Positions 21,133-33,289 are shown, counted from the stretch's first letter. The stretch is DNA of 64,000 nt from Brachynemurus nebulosus (GCA_035578155.1 JAPWDM010000060.1:82001-146000); one strand, 5' to 3'. A program made the numbers and translations. Notes: generated by a model not told the origin, from the sequence alone.

Positions 21133-22493
21133 TTGTACTGAAAATTTTGATCGTCAATTTCAGCCTGAGGTGTCATATGATCATTTGACTGATCGTATTC
21201 CGAATATTGTTCGTTTTCGTTGTTAGTATCAACATATTCGACGTATTCATCGAGTGATGAATAGTTTTGTGCTTCTGCATTGTGAAGCTCTTTGCTTGTA
21301 AAGGTTGGTTTACTTTGAGTTTGGAAAAAATTTGGTTTTGGTTGTTGTGGAGGATTTGTACGTGACTGAGGAATATTATTATTTCTTATGCTGATCCTAT
21401 TACTACCAATTTCCATGGGTGTTGGTTTTGGAAATTGCCTAGTGTTTTGTTGTGTTTGAAATGGTCTAAATTGTTGTGTTTGTTGTGTTTGAAATGGTCT
21501 AAATTGTTGTGTTTGTTGTGTGTAATAAGGATTATATGTAATGGGTGGTCTTTGAATAAATTGCGGTGTAGACGGTATATTCCTAAGAGGTCTATTTTGT
21601 GTTAATTTAATGTTTGTTTGAGGTTGTATGTATGAGCGTTGATGATAATGTATGTTTTGTTCTCTAACTGCATATTCAAATGCATTTTGAATAGTATCCG
21701 GATTTCTAGCTCTTACTACGGAGCCTATTGGTTCACGAAGTCCGGCAAGAAAGACATCTTTTGCTAAATTTTTAAAAAGCGATAATTTAGATGATATAGC
21801 TGATTGATTTGATTCATTTAACTTAGTGAAGTTAACCAGAGAGGAAAGAATTTCTATGATTTGCGCATAGAATTCCTCCATCTTTTGATTTGGAGTTTGT
21901 CTTAAATTGTGTAAATCACGAATTAATGTTGTTTCATTACGTTTGTCAGCGTAATGAGATATTAAATTTGATTTAATAATATTCCAATCGGTTGGTGTAC
22001 CGTACATATTCAGTACTTCGTTTGCATCACCAACAATTTTGTTGCGGATAGCACGTATCCACATTTTGCCATAACCTTGCGTCCAATCGATTGTAACGCA
22101 ACTCATAATTTCCTCCACATTCTCTATGAAATCATGTAACGTTCTTGGGTTACCGTTAAATTCCGGAAGATTTTTGATTGGATCCGGTATTTTGAAGGCT
22201 TCTAATATTTGTGAAAAACCGGTTATTTCTTGTGAAGTCATGTCTATTTTTGTATTTGAAAAGGTGTTTAAACTAATAGAAGTATTTGGTAATTGATTTG
22301 ATTCAGTAATAAGGTTATTATTTGATTGATTACTAATATTATCTAAATCTAAAGAGTTGCCCTGTATCGTATTCTCTGATACAATCGCACCTGACTCAGT
22401 TATTACGTATACAGCGTCCAACTGAGGAACGTCCGATCTAGGATATGGTTTAAATGATGGTGTTTTTAATTTGAGGCGTAAAAATTTGGACAT
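21108..22493 (-). CDS. gag: errantivirus Gag polyprotein
   Basis: 461 codons from an ATG at 22,491-22,493. After a variable N-terminus there is a structured capsid-like region (about residues 95-290, beginning near IPDPIKNLPEFNGNPRTLHD), then a low-complexity Gln/Asn/Pro-rich tail with a duplicated TQQTQQFRPFQ unit, the motif PMEIGS and an acidic end. There is no CCHC zinc knuckle, which is usual for errantivirus Gag; nucleic-acid binding is presumably by the basic Gln-rich region. Overlaps pol by 25 bp at the TAG stop. Confidence 0.92.
   Translation of the reverse strand: MSKFLRLKLKTPSFKPYPRSDVPQLDAVYVITESGAIVSENTIQGNSLDLDNISNQSNNNLITESNQLPNTSISLNTFSNTKIDMTSQEITGFSQILEAFKIPDPIKNLPEFNGNPRTLHDFIENVEEIMSCVTIDWTQGYGKMWIRAIRNKIVGDANEVLNMYGTPTDWNIIKSNLISHYADKRNETTLIRDLHNLRQTPNQKMEEFYAQIIEILSSLVNFTKLNESNQSAISSKLSLFKNLAKDVFLAGLREPIGSVVRARNPDTIQNAFEYAVREQNIHYHQRSYIQPQTNIKLTQNRPLRNIPSTPQFIQRPPITYNPYYTQQTQQFRPFQTQQTQQFRPFQTQQNTRQFPKPTPMEIGSNRISIRNNNIPQSRTNPPQQPKPNFFQTQSKPTFTSKELHNAEAQNYSSLDEYVEYVDTNNENEQYSEYDQSNDHMTPQAEIDDQNFQYNWDHSTDT
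21141..21147 (-). promoter_or_regulatory. probable -1 ribosomal frameshift site (A AAT TTT)
   Basis: In the gag frame the codons CAA AAT TTT form the slippery heptamer A-AAT-TTT. A -1 slip here enters the pol frame (S-V-Q-L-G-P-Q-Y-G) with no stop in between, and the gag stop follows 33 bp later. This fits the X XXY YYZ rule and pol's position and lack of an ATG. No downstream structure was evaluated. Confidence 0.8.
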
Positions 22494-22757
22494 ATATAAG
22501 CAGAAAGGAACAAATATGAAATAGCGAAAAAATGTGTAATCACTTTACTCACAGAATGCTCCAGATTACTTTCATTTCCTTGTAGTAGATAGGTTTCGTT
22601 GCTGTTTAAAGGATTGGAATCCACGCACTGCTGGTCGATGACTGTGTACCACTTTCCTTAATGAGCCGTTAAGGTTGAGTCACTGTCCTGATGATCCGTC
22701 AGTCTTTTTAACTCACAATACACTAGTTAACCGACAACAATGTAACAACAATCCGAA
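22494..22757 (-). other. errantivirus leader (5' untranslated region)
   Basis: About 264 bp between primer site and gag ATG. A packaging signal and the env splice donor would be expected here or in early gag, but neither can be identified by eye. Confidence 0.6.
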
Positions 22758-22768
22758 CGACTGCGCCA
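22758..22768 (-). other. primer binding site, tRNA-Ser type
   Basis: On the element strand TGGCGCAGTCG begins with the last T of the LTR. It is complementary to the 3' end of insect tRNA-Ser (CGACTGC plus CCA). A one-base overlap with the LTR is typical of the 17.6/297 group; gypsy itself uses tRNA-Lys. Confidence 0.85.
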
Positions 22769-23177
22769 GTTATGTTTTACAACAATTAAAATTAGTTTTT
22801 AAAAATTTATTTTAATTAACTTTCACAATTTTTATTAATTTTGATACAATAAAATATTACAAAGAAATGAATAATGCCCGAACAGAGATTACGCCTAGCT
22901 TAACTGCTAAATCGGAAGTTAAATGTGTCTTTTGTTTTAATCGTTTATATATATTTTATAATGATTATTAAGCATAAAGAATTAATACATATTACATGTT
23001 GTGTATAATTACAATTTTAGATAATAAAATAAAATGATGATATGAATAATATTATAATATGATATGTTACTGTTCATAAGTTTGTTATAATTGCCCTATG
23101 ACACTAAATTCTATGAAACGTATAGGCGACTGTGTGAAGACGCTGATGTAGCTTATTTGGCGGATGTGGTCATTCCA

Positions 23178-23182
<5 letters not shown>
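22768..23182 (-). repeat. 5' LTR of the errantivirus
   Basis: 415 bp, identical to 15,582-15,996 by direct reading. It should carry the promoter; no TATA box can be assigned with confidence in such AT-rich DNA. Confidence 0.95.

Positions 23183-23254
<72 letters not shown>
23183..23254. repeat. (TA)n microsatellite, right half of the errantivirus target
   Basis: About 72 bp of TA starting directly after the LTR. Confidence 0.95.
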
Positions 23255-23258
<4 letters not shown>

Positions 23259-24488
23259 TTCATGTCACAATGTTTGGCTAGGATAAACTCCGAAACTACT
23301 GAACAACTGAACCGATTTTGATCAAATTTGGTAACTATCTGTAATTTGGTCCAACATAAAATATCGGATAGTTTTTATCGCAAAATTTATAATCTAACCG
23401 TAGAAATTTACGAAAAACCGTAAAATATCAATTTTTTATTACTGCATACAGATATTTGTTTAAAAATTTATAAAAAAATCATGAAAATTAACTTGTTGCT
23501 AAGCATTTGGAGAAAAATAATTTTGGAGTTTTTGTAACTATTAATAAGTATTTCTGTAGATACCATCAATAATGTTTTTACCTACGACTACTATGAAATT
23601 ACTTATCTACTGTGCAAAATACTATTTGTATTCTATAAAGAAATAAACAACTGGGTTTTCCAGTTATCATCAATTGGCACTTCTGTTGTTTTCAATAAAT
23701 TCCATACATATGGAAATTAGATATGCTATCAAAATATGAATATGACATGAAAATATGAAAATATGAATAATACTTAGAGTCGTCGAGCGAGCGAAGCGAA
23801 GCACATAAGGAACTGATTTCGTACAAAGTTTCAGAATATCAAATTTAAATGAACGTGTGGTCACATTGTCCGTCAGTTACCCCAAATAGGACGCAAATTA
23901 AAAAGCTGAAGAAATTTGACAATTTTTACTTAAGTACTGTTGAGATCTCTGTGAAAGATGAAAGTAACGTTAAAATGGTTTCCCATGGCCTTGGTGACTT
24001 GAAGGGTCTAAAATAGAAACAATTCTAAAACTGTTGGTATAGGTACCCATACTAAGTTCTTACGGTGCGGAAATTAGCCAGGCTAATAAAATACGAAGAT
24101 AGTTATTTTAGAGTCATTGGGCGAGCATGGTCAAATGCTATAAATAATTGATTTTGCACAGAATTTTGGAATATGTGCTTGAATTAACCTATAAATTTTA
24201 CGTGTAATTTAATCTAACGTCGTTTGACATCTAGGTTGTGTGGACACCCGGTAGATAGCGTCGTATTTCGATTTCTAGATTATACATTCTATTCCACGTC
24301 ATATTTGTTTATATTCACGATGTCAATAATTTTTATAATTATACTGTGTATTGTGCAGTGTATCGTTTGAAATGTGCAGTGTATCGTTTGAAATAATTGT
24401 GCAGTGTATCGTTTGAAATAATAAGAAAAAATTAATTCAATCAATTATAACTACTGAGCCACAGCAACGCGGGGTCGGGTCAGCTAGT
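23255..24488 (+). mobile_element. Helitron-like non-autonomous element ending in GGGTCAGCTAGT
   Basis: Begins AAATTTCATGTCACAATGTTT and ends CAACGCGGGGTCGGGTCAGC TAGT, a layout common in insects for Helitron-like repeats (no TIRs, CTAGT end). Inside, near 24,350-24,420, GTGCAGTGTATCGTTTGAAAT occurs three times in tandem. No coding capacity. Assignment rests on end motifs only. Confidence 0.55.
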
Positions 24489-24489
24489 C

Positions 24490-25885
24490 TATGATAAAAA
24501 TACTTTTTAACGGCCTTTAATTAAGCATTTAATGAATACATTGCATAAGAACATAATTTATTGCATCATTTAATTTTTTTACAGATGTATTTTTCAAAAT
24601 TTTCAGAATATTATTAAAATGAAATAAAATGTTCCTGCGTGTAAATTAAGGCTTTATCTTGTTTAGAAAAGCAACTTCTATTAAAATTGTGAGGTTTTTA
24701 GCGTTTTGAGTTATGTATTTTCAATGAAACTTTTTTTATGCGGTCCTGATCCACCACATAAAAAAAGTTTTTTTTTTACAATCTGGACCGAACTATTTTT
24801 TATAATATTTTTGAATATATTTTTCCTGTGTGATTTTTTTTTGCGGTCCCTATCCACCGCATAAAAAAAATTTCAGCTGTATTATGTAATTTTTTTCGTT
24901 CTTTACCATGGTGTAAAAAAAAATTGAAAAACTTGAATTTTGGCAAATTTTTGTAAAAAACATATTTTTTAGGTTTTTGGTATCGGATGTGTTTGACTGA
25001 TCCAAGATTTTGCGCTTCAAGCATTTTCACCAAATTTCGTAAAATTGGATATTTCGTTCGAGTTTTTAACATTTATCGGTCGGCATTCATAGCATTTGTA
25101 AATAGCCAGAAGAGCAGTAGAGGCCAATCGCAATCAATGATCAAAGATGTATGTGATCTTGCCGCAACCAAGTATTGATTTACTACAAACACAGTCTCTG
25201 TGTGTTGGTTTTTGTAAGCATTTATAGAAGAATAACATAACACTTAAAAATATAATTTTATACTATCATTTTTTTTTGCAATTGTACTGAAATGCGTACC
25301 TGTCATTGTAACAAAAGTAATTATTTATATTTTTTTTTATCATTATCACTGTGTTTGTCTGTTATTGATTTATTAAAAATATGTATGTTTGCACATCTTG
25401 AATCATTTCGTGAATTTATTTATATAATTTTTTAAAAATTCTTTAAAAATATTGCCGGCTCCTGAGGAAGTTTACTATGAAAGTGCGCGGACCGTATAGT
25501 ATTAATTTTTTAAAAATTCTGTGAACCTAGCCAATTACTTATTTTAACCGACCAATAATTATAGTGTTTAAAACCCTACCGATTTCTCTTACATTTTTTG
25601 TTTTTGTTTATATGAAGTGCTAACATATTTGAGTGACCTTAAAATTCTTACAAATTTCAACTGCTGACCAGTTGGCAGTTAATGAAACTATGTGATCAAT
25701 TATGACCAATTTGTGACCTATTTGACAAAATTTTTTCAATGTTCAACTGTTAGGGTGCTTTCAGATAGGGTGCTAGCATCATGGTGCTGTTTTATTGTGC
25801 TGTCCGAAACGAAAGAGTCGTGAGTAACAACTAGTGCTAGCTAACAACTAGTAACTAACAACTAGATTAATAAACAATAAATTAC
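24490..25885. other. intronic DNA without recognised genes
   Basis: Contains a duplicated GCGGTCC(C/T)GATCCACC(A/G)CATAAAAAA block (about 24,740 and 24,845). Otherwise nothing is recognised. Confidence 0.4.
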
Positions 25886-26027
25886 CTCTTCCAATTCTCC
25901 TTGTAATACTTTCATGAAACAGTGTGAGTTTGAATGATCATGAATGGCAGATCCATGGCCTTCTCCCCAACATAAAATCATTAGGTTAAATTTTCCATTT
26001 CCTTCATCGACTAGATTTCGAGTATAC
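25886..26027 (-). CDS. CDO1: cysteine dioxygenase, internal exon with iron-binding motif
   Basis: This 142-bp exon encodes (R)[17 protein letters not shown], then [20 protein letters not shown] and [10 protein letters not shown]. That is the most conserved part of cysteine dioxygenase: the substrate-binding arginine in TRNLVD, two iron-ligand histidines in HDH, and the cysteine (SHCF) that in the animal enzyme crosslinks to a tyrosine. Acceptor TTTTCAG and donor GAG|GTAATT are canonical; the exon enters in mid-codon and leaves on a codon boundary. The following exon is 24 kb away at 1,712-1,826. The upstream exon (family pattern ending YAKFDQYR) was not found to the right and may lie outside the window. 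No damage is visible. Confidence 0.93.
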
Positions 26028-26039
26028 CTGAAAATAAAA

Positions 26040-27135
26040 GAAAAAACTGATACTTATGTTATTACATGATGCTTGAAGAAAATTACTTCAAACTCAAATT
26101 ACTGTTATCGTTTTAACAATATTGTGAGTCCCTGCATTTTCAATATGTATTTTGGTAAAAAAAAAAAATGGATAAATAAAAGTTTATTACATATCACTAA
26201 TACACTAATAGTTGAACTAGCTATTTTAGTGGCGTTTTCACTTAAACGTTGGAGCAGTTTGGTCTAAAAAGGAGTGCGAATATTATTTTGTGTATTCTTT
26301 GTATACATAAGGTGACCATATATCCAGTAGCGTAACTACAATCATTACGCCCTAATGGAATTTTAGTCCAAAGCCCCACGTTCGCATATATACACTCGTT
26401 ACTCCTCTAAATAGTTGAACGATCCTATCGATCATCACTCAAAAGTTCAAGATTTTTTGTAGACAGTAAGAAACGTAAAATAATAATGTGCACGCGTGGG
26501 GAGAATTTTGATTCAAGAGAATTTTTTCCGAAGGCCATTATCATAATTGAAATTTTCCAGCAAAGCAGGAGTCGTAACCTACCTTCAATTTCTCTTCAAA
26601 ACTGCGTTACAGTGGGTGGGAGATTTGAAATATAATCTTTTTTCTTTCCCACTTACAAGGAGATGCACCCAGAATGAAATTCGGGATTTTGATAAAACTT
26701 CGCTGGTGTGTAGAATAGGCAAAAATAAGGGACCCGTATCGGCCATCTCGCAGGTTTAAGGGGTGAAACCATCCCCTAAAACTGGGGGTTCAAATCGTAT
26801 TTCTTACGATATCTCGAAAACTATAGGAGATAGAGTAAAACTTTAAATTGACGAAATGTTACCCTTTGAAAGACCTATTCACCTGTTTAGGTTAAACCAG
26901 CGCCGGGCTCATAAGAGGGGCTGGAGAGGTGAAAATGGGGGTAATTTCTCTTGTGCAGCCTGAATGCTTCAATGTATCAAATTTTTGCCATCATAAATAA
27001 AAAGGGCACTAAAAAATAGGGGATACATGTTTTTGCGTTTTTTCGAAATATGTGTGGTATCCAAGCCATATAAGGAAGAAAAAAATAGGGTAGATTATAT
27101 TGCATTATTATTGATTGCAAATACGTTTTATATTT
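26040..27135. other. non-coding DNA, possible old repeats
   Basis: CAGTAGCGTAACTAC at about 26,331 resembles a hAT terminus but no partner end was found. The GC-richer block 26,560-26,960 looks like an old repeat. Small ORFs here lack support. Confidence 0.35.
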
Positions 27136-27565
27136 TTTTATTACTCATGCGGGAGAAGTACTAACTTGGCGCACACATTTCTGTACGCAAAATAGCTGTT
27201 TGCCCACTGTACTCGTCCCACATACTTTATTGCGTACGGAAAGTAACTTTCCACACGCAAATTGACAATAAAACACGCAAAATTTAATCAAAACACGCAA
27301 AGCCGCCTCTTGATTTTTCATTTAATAAATATTTCATAATTATTTCTATAGAAACCACCAATAAAGTAATTTAAACAATAATTAATTCAGAAAAAAAAGA
27401 CGAGCACTTAAAAATATTATTTTAAAAAGTAATAAAAATGTCAAAAATAATAATAGAAAAAAGTATGTCAAACTCAAGCGAATGAGCGCACTCACTACGT
27501 TCGTGCGCTCAACTTCGCTTTCGTGGGCAATCGACAATTTCCAGCACTTATTGCACAATATACTC
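27136..27565 (+). repeat. dispersed repeat (copy at 63,027-63,517)
   Basis: Starts TTATTACTCATGCGGGAGAA and ends TTATTGCACAATATAC. Nearly identical to the copy at the right end of the window, but it lacks the ~60-bp left arm of that copy's terminal hairpin (the part with GGATTGTCGATTGCCC). Confidence 0.85.
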
Positions 27566-27837
27566 TTTTTTTATGTTGATTTTCACCATGAAAATGTAAA
27601 TTTTTACTTTCCGATAGTGATTCATATATTTTTCGGTAGGTACTAATTTAATTGGTAGTTTAGCCATGTGTACATTTGGTTACTCATATTCGATATTTTT
27701 TATAACTATTTCTGCGAAAGTTAAAGTTTTCTTGTTGCATTTCCTTGTGCTTCATTTCACTCTGGGTGCATTTCCTTGTTAGAGAGAACATCGGGCAAAA
27801 TTTCTAAAAATTTTACTTTATAATTTAAAAAAATAAC

Positions 27838-27985
27838 CCTGTCGCAGCACCTGTATAACATAGCGAATTTCCAGAGAATGGACACTGACGGGTCTCATAT
27901 AACAACCTGTATCTATCTATAATAGTTTAGCTATCTAACGGTGAAAATATTTTCGAAATCGGTTGAGTAGTTAATTTTTAAAAAA
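27838..27985 (+). repeat. dispersed repeat ('CGCAGCAxxTGCATAACATAG' family)
   Basis: Second forward copy of the family at 12,513, starting CCCTGTCGCAGCACCTGTAT. Confidence 0.75.
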
Positions 27986-27999
27986 ATTTAAATTTTGCA

Positions 28000-29520
28000 A
28001 AAAGCCACTTAAAATGGCAAAAAATGGCCAAAAATTTCGCTTCTAAAAATCTGACGTATCTGGCTGACGAACTCTTCCATGCTTTTTGGATTTTTGGGAC
28101 AATTGGGAAATCAAATGGAGGCGTTGTTTAATATTTAGCCTACTATTTAGCCTACTCCTAGTAGTCTCCTTATTCGTCATCAGATGGCAGAAACGGAGAC
28201 TTAAGAAAATACTAGCAATTTGGAATTGTCCTTTTTATTTGAAAACAGTAAATTATTATGAAAAAATTAAAATAACTTTCAAAAAAATATGCCCCTTTGT
28301 GTTTTGTAAATTAAACAACATAAATTTTGTGAATTGTCAAAATCTAATAAACAAACCTTGCCTACTGGCAGTAATTTTTTTGACCACTAGTTCGCCTATT
28401 CAATTTTTACGATTCCCAATATTAATTTTTATAGTACATTTTTCTATTGACACACAATGGGGCCAAAGTAGGTAAAAGATGCAAAAATTATTTAGTCCTT
28501 TTATTGACTACAACAATATATTTTACTTATACTTGATATTTATTAATAAAATACTGCGTGTCCCACTATATAGGGTGTCCCATAACGATTAGTCAAGTGA
28601 TATCTCAAAAACCATACGTCGGATGAATTTGAAATTTGCAGATCTTGTTTGACCCAAAGTTGAGGCTTTTTTCATCTAACCTGATTTCATTTCTGGTTAC
28701 TGGTTTCTAGCCGCGTGGTATCAATTTATAAATTTTAAATAGAATATGGAATTTTTGGCAACGAATTTCGATGCAATACGTTTAATTTTAACTCTAACTT
28801 AACTTTAATATTCGGTACCTATATAAGTATAATCGATTTGAGTGTTTTGTTTAATTATTTACTTTTTTTAGAAAATGAAAATTAAATCAACAAATTTTGT
28901 AAAAGGTACAATTTGGTGCAAACTCTGCAATCATAATACCAAAATAGACTAATTGCTTTATCAAATGCAATAAAAATACTCGTTGGATTCGATTGGATAC
29001 GTAACTAAAATTTTTTGAGAAATTAATTTTTATAGAATTTTTCTAGATAATTCAACTATGTTTCACCAAATCACCTATTATAACCGATTCAATTTTTTTT
29101 TTTTTTATAACTTAAATAACGTTCCCGCAAATCACTACTTTGCAGACAATGATATCGTTTAAAAAGTTTAAACAATCCATATATTTGCACCCTCCGCGCT
29201 ATTTTACATAAGTTAATTACAGTGGTCTTTGCTAGAATATTGTAGCTATTGATTTAAGGGGTCATATAAATTGTAGCTTATAATTTAATTTTTTGTATTT
29301 TTGCCTCCTTTAATGGCCCCACTGTGCGACAGTTAAACGCATCTTAAACGTATACAAAAATATTTACTTGATACAGCTTCTAATTTAAAAAACCAGGGGC
29401 GCTCGCGTAAACTTTGCGTCGCCAATATAATTATTACGATTCGGATTTATTCTCTGATTATAGTGGTTAGTTTTCTTTTAAATTCAAATTTCATTGTTAT
29501 TTGTTTGTTACATGGTATAC
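28000..29520. other. AT-rich DNA without recognised genes
   Basis: A 129-codon open frame at 28,086-28,475 is hydrophobic and compositionally AT-driven, with no family features, and is not accepted as a gene. AGGGTGTCCCATAA at 28,574 resembles a common insect repeat end. Confidence 0.35.
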
Positions 29521-29521
29521 T

Positions 29522-29524
<3 letters not shown>

Positions 29525-29600
<76 letters not shown>

Positions 29601-29602
29601 TA
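29525..29602. repeat. (TA)n microsatellite
   Basis: About 70 bp TA with a short AATATATAATAT tail. Confidence 0.95.
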
Positions 29603-29729
29603 ATATAATGCTTGATTTTGCAGTCTGTCAATTTTTATTTATTTTATTTTTATTATTAATTTATTTTATAATTTAACCTAAACGCCCGCTAAATATAATA
29701 TACATAATATAACCAGTAAGTAGATATTA

Positions 29730-29849
29730 GCGAATTTCCAAAACTGGAAATTCAGCTTTTACGCCAGGTGTCATGGTGCGACCTAAGCCCGGGACCATAT
29801 CAGAAATATGTTTTGAGGTCCCTAGAATACGAAAATGATATTCACTAAA

Positions 29850-29852
<3 letters not shown>
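29730..29852 (-). repeat. dispersed repeat; inverted copy of 14,077-14,215
   Basis: Reads GCGAATTTCCAAAACTGGAA ... TTCACTAAAATTT and then enters a TA run, the mirror arrangement of the copy at 14,077. Confidence 0.7.

Positions 29853-29923
<71 letters not shown>
29853..29923. repeat. (TA)n microsatellite at the left edge of a 6-kb inverted-repeat element
   Basis: 71 bp of TA directly left of ATCCGCGCGATAACTCTCG. Confidence 0.95.
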
Positions 29924-29927
<4 letters not shown>

Positions 29928-30410
29928 CCGCGCGATAACTCTCGAACGAAACGTTTAATGCTTATGAAATTTTGTGTGCGAATTCGATTTTCCAAATCGT
30001 TGGATGAGTTCGTTAGCCAGACACGTCGGATGCCCAGAAGTAGGTTTTCCGGGCGTTTTTTGTCAACAAAATGAGTTTTTTGCCAGAATTAAGCAATTTT
30101 TCAAATTTTTTTTTACACAAAGCGATAGTAAAAGGTAAAATACATAAAAAATGTTTTTATACCGTTGCTCTAAATTATTTACTTTTCGGGAAAAACTAGG
30201 AAATATGTCGTTCTCCATTTCACTCCACTCGCATTCTTTTTTTTTCTGTCTCATTTTTTGCGAGCTAAATTCGAAAAAAACCGCTTTATAAGTAGCGTGT
30301 CATGATTTTTTTAATCCAATTTAACGATTCGGCTATATTCTATTTCTCTGTCAGTTAAATGTTTTTATAATGTATCTCTGTTCCATTTTTTTTGACAAGA
30401 AAACTCCCGA

Positions 30411-32140
30411 CGATATCTGTTATGTGATATGATCAGAATTTAGATTATATTTACACCTTCCTAAAATTAATAAGAGTTTGCTTCAATCGTATAAAAATTA
30501 CGTTAAATCATATTCAAACAATAATATTTTTACGTAATTTTCTATCCAATTGACAATACAGTTATGATTAGAATTGTATAATCAGAGCATTCTAATATTA
30601 AATAATTTTGCACATTCAATTTTTTTTTTTAACAAAGAAAAATTTTTTTAAATTTTGACACATTCTTTTATGAAATTTCGATTAAGAAATATTAAAAAAT
30701 TTTAAAGTGAATCATTTAAAAAGAGTTAAAAATAAATTAAAAGGGAAACATTTCTCTATTTTAACATATTTGTAAAGAAAATTTTACAGTTTACTTACAG
30801 TTTTTTGAAAAAATGTAATAACATTTTTACATACAATAAAGATTATATTTGAACGGTAGGAAATCCACAAATTTTTTTTAATTTCTTTAATTAATTATTA
30901 AATTTGGTTTTAGAAGAAAATCTTCTCTAATTCGCTCCAAGCCGAAAGTATAGCCACTAATAAGGACATTCCACTGTTAAAATAAATGGAAAATATATTG
31001 AAATTTATTTAATGAAAGCCATTCATACACATTTTTAAAATATCCTTTTGAATTATATAACAAATAAAATCTGTGTAAAAAAATCTAATTGACGTGTTTT
31101 TTCTCAATTTGCTAATATTAAGTAAGGCTCGTTAATTAGGGAGTGATTGTGTCAAAATTTTAATATAAAATATGGTAATTTTAACCCTCTTTAAAAGAAC
31201 ATTTCGATTTTAACAATAAAAAAATTTTAAAAAGTGTTTTCGTTTTTCCCGGATTACCAAAAACTGTTCACAGGCATATCTGTGACTAAAGTTGCCTCCC
31301 TTTCTTAAGAAAATAAAGTATTTTTAAAATTTTGTGCAAAAGAATAAAACACAATTAACGAAAAAAAAGTACGCGTTTCCATATTTTTAAGATTTTGTAG
31401 TACAAGAAAATCCTTATAAATTCATCATATCTGTTATTGCATTTACTAGCTTTTACGCAATTTAATAAACAGTATCGTTTTGATTTTTTAAACTCATTTA
31501 AGACATTTATTGTTAGTGAGACATATTTGAATTATTTTCCTAACTAATAAATTAAATTCTGTAGACTGATGTTTTTGTAGATAAAAAAAATTCTAGGTAA
31601 CGTCTGTATTAGACAAAAGTCTGAAAATGGACGTAGAATCTCACTGTTATTAATTATTATGTCTTAGTCTTTTGAAAAATTATTTTTTGAACTAAAATAA
31701 GAATAGGAGGAATATAAACTTAGGGGTAAACGACAGGAGTATATAAACTTTATTTTAGATTCTACGTTTATTTTTACAGAAAATCATCAAGTACCTATTA
31801 TTTCTTTTTTGAATGTATAAATACAAAAAGTTCGAAATTATTTTATATTAGAATTTCAATTTTGGTCGACCCTACGGGTTGTCCCCATTTACTCTTTTCT
31901 CGTCTCTTTTGACCCCAATTTTTCATAGAGAAGAAATTATACGATTTTTGTTAATTTTTCAAAAACCACCGATATTTTTAAATTTTTTTGGATACTGCTG
32001 ATAAAGTGACCATCTTCGCGTAAATTTTTAATATATTAAAGATTAGGTACTCATAAAATAAATACAAAAAAATACGGTGTGAAGTCTGAATGCGTACCTA
32101 TTCATCCTTGTCTACGGTAGCACATTTTTTATTGACATAA
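30411..32140. other. non-coding interior of the 6-kb inverted-repeat element
   Basis: AT-rich, no gene seen. Confidence 0.4.
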
Positions 32141-32149
32141 ATATTAGAA

Positions 32150-33090
32150 ACGCAGGAAAAGAGACCAGGAATCAACATAGAAGTGGATTATGGTACGATA
32201 TATTTTCTGAAAAAAGTGCTTAGGACCAAAGTTATAGAGTTCAAAGTGATGCACTTGATGATGACTTTGAAGTTGACCTTGAGGTCAATTTCCAAAGTCA
32301 TTTGAAAATCATTTAATATTTTTCAAAAGGAGTAGTTTACTTTTCATCCCTAAATGGTTCAAAGTATATTCGAACGAATTTAACATGCAAGATAGAAAAT
32401 AAGTGATCAAGAAGCAATTTTGAAAAATACTTGCTCAATCGCAATCGGAAAAATAATAGTTAATCATATGTTCAATTGAATTCCTAATATGATAACTATA
32501 GAGTAGCAATAAAAATTTTAAAAAATTTTGAAAATTTCTAATATAACATAAAGTTAATGTTTAACTTACAATTGGAGTGATATTAAATCTTTTCTTAACT
32601 TTACTTCTAAAATTACTTACAAAAATGTTTTTTTCTAATTTTTCCTATAAATTTGCGCCTATTTTTCCATTTCGTCCGGTTTTTATTTTTTTTATTTTAG
32701 AAAAATAACGCAACAAATCAATTTTGAAGATAGATTGAGTCAATACATGAAATTACTGCTTATAGGTACAGGATATGGTCAAAGTTCGGCAATGGCTAAT
32801 CATTTTCAACTGACCTTGAAAATCGATTTCAGGGTCACTATCAAGTGCATCGCTTTAAATTCTACAAATTTGGTACTCAGCCCTTTTTTCAGAAAATATG
32901 TCGTTTCAAAAATATTTAGCTATAACTGTTTTCATCTACAGAGGTTGAATGGTGTTTTCTACCCCTAAAAAGCGTATTTAGCCGAAATAAAAAAAAACAC
33001 GTATTTAATATTTTTCGCTGTTTAATAAGTATGTTAAGTTTCATTCAAATTGGCGAGTATTAGTTGGGTAGTGTTATTTGTCAGAATGTT
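32150..33090. repeat. nested inverted repeat (foldback), copy at 43,756-44,040
   Basis: 32,150-32,350 (with AAAGTGATGCACTTGATGAT) is complementary to 32,810-32,900 (with ATCAAGTGCATCGCTTTAAA). The right half, ending in AAAAAGCGTATTTAGCC and TATTTTTCGCTGTTTAATAA, is repeated at 43,756-44,040. Confidence 0.65.
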
Positions 33091-33289
33091 TTGCCGATCT
33101 AGTTTTTTTCAATATTTCTTTGCTCGTTTTCAGAATTTGTATTTTAATTTCTACGGACAAATAACTCATTCTTTTCTTCGATTTGAGTAACTTTTATTTG
33201 CTGATGTTGACCATTAATTGATCGAAACATATCAAATATTTTTCAATGATTTTTTTAGCGAATGTCGAAAATTTTGAAAATTTTTTCAC

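Larger units (their letters stand above)
15582..23182 (-). mobile_element. complete errantivirus (Gypsy-type LTR retrotransposon with env), 7,601 bp
   Basis: Two 415-bp LTRs enclose, in the minus direction, primer site, gag, pol, env and polypurine tract. The LTR ends AGTTATG...CATAACT, the primer site that overlaps the LTR by one base, the env ORF and the insertion in TATATA-rich DNA all fit the 17.6/297 side of the insect errantiviruses. The flanking ATAT (15,578-15,581 and 23,183-23,186) fits a 4-bp target duplication, although the TA context makes that untestable by eye. All three ORFs are open and the LTRs read identically, so this is a very young insertion that may still be active. It lies in the cysteine dioxygenase intron in the sense orientation. 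Confidence 0.95.

Noticed and set aside
26331..26480. hAT element starting CAGTAGCGTAACTAC
   Set aside because: No matching opposite end or 8-bp duplication could be found.
28086..28475. 129-codon hydrophobic open frame with possible membrane segments
   Set aside because: AT-driven composition, no family features, no upstream or downstream gene structure.
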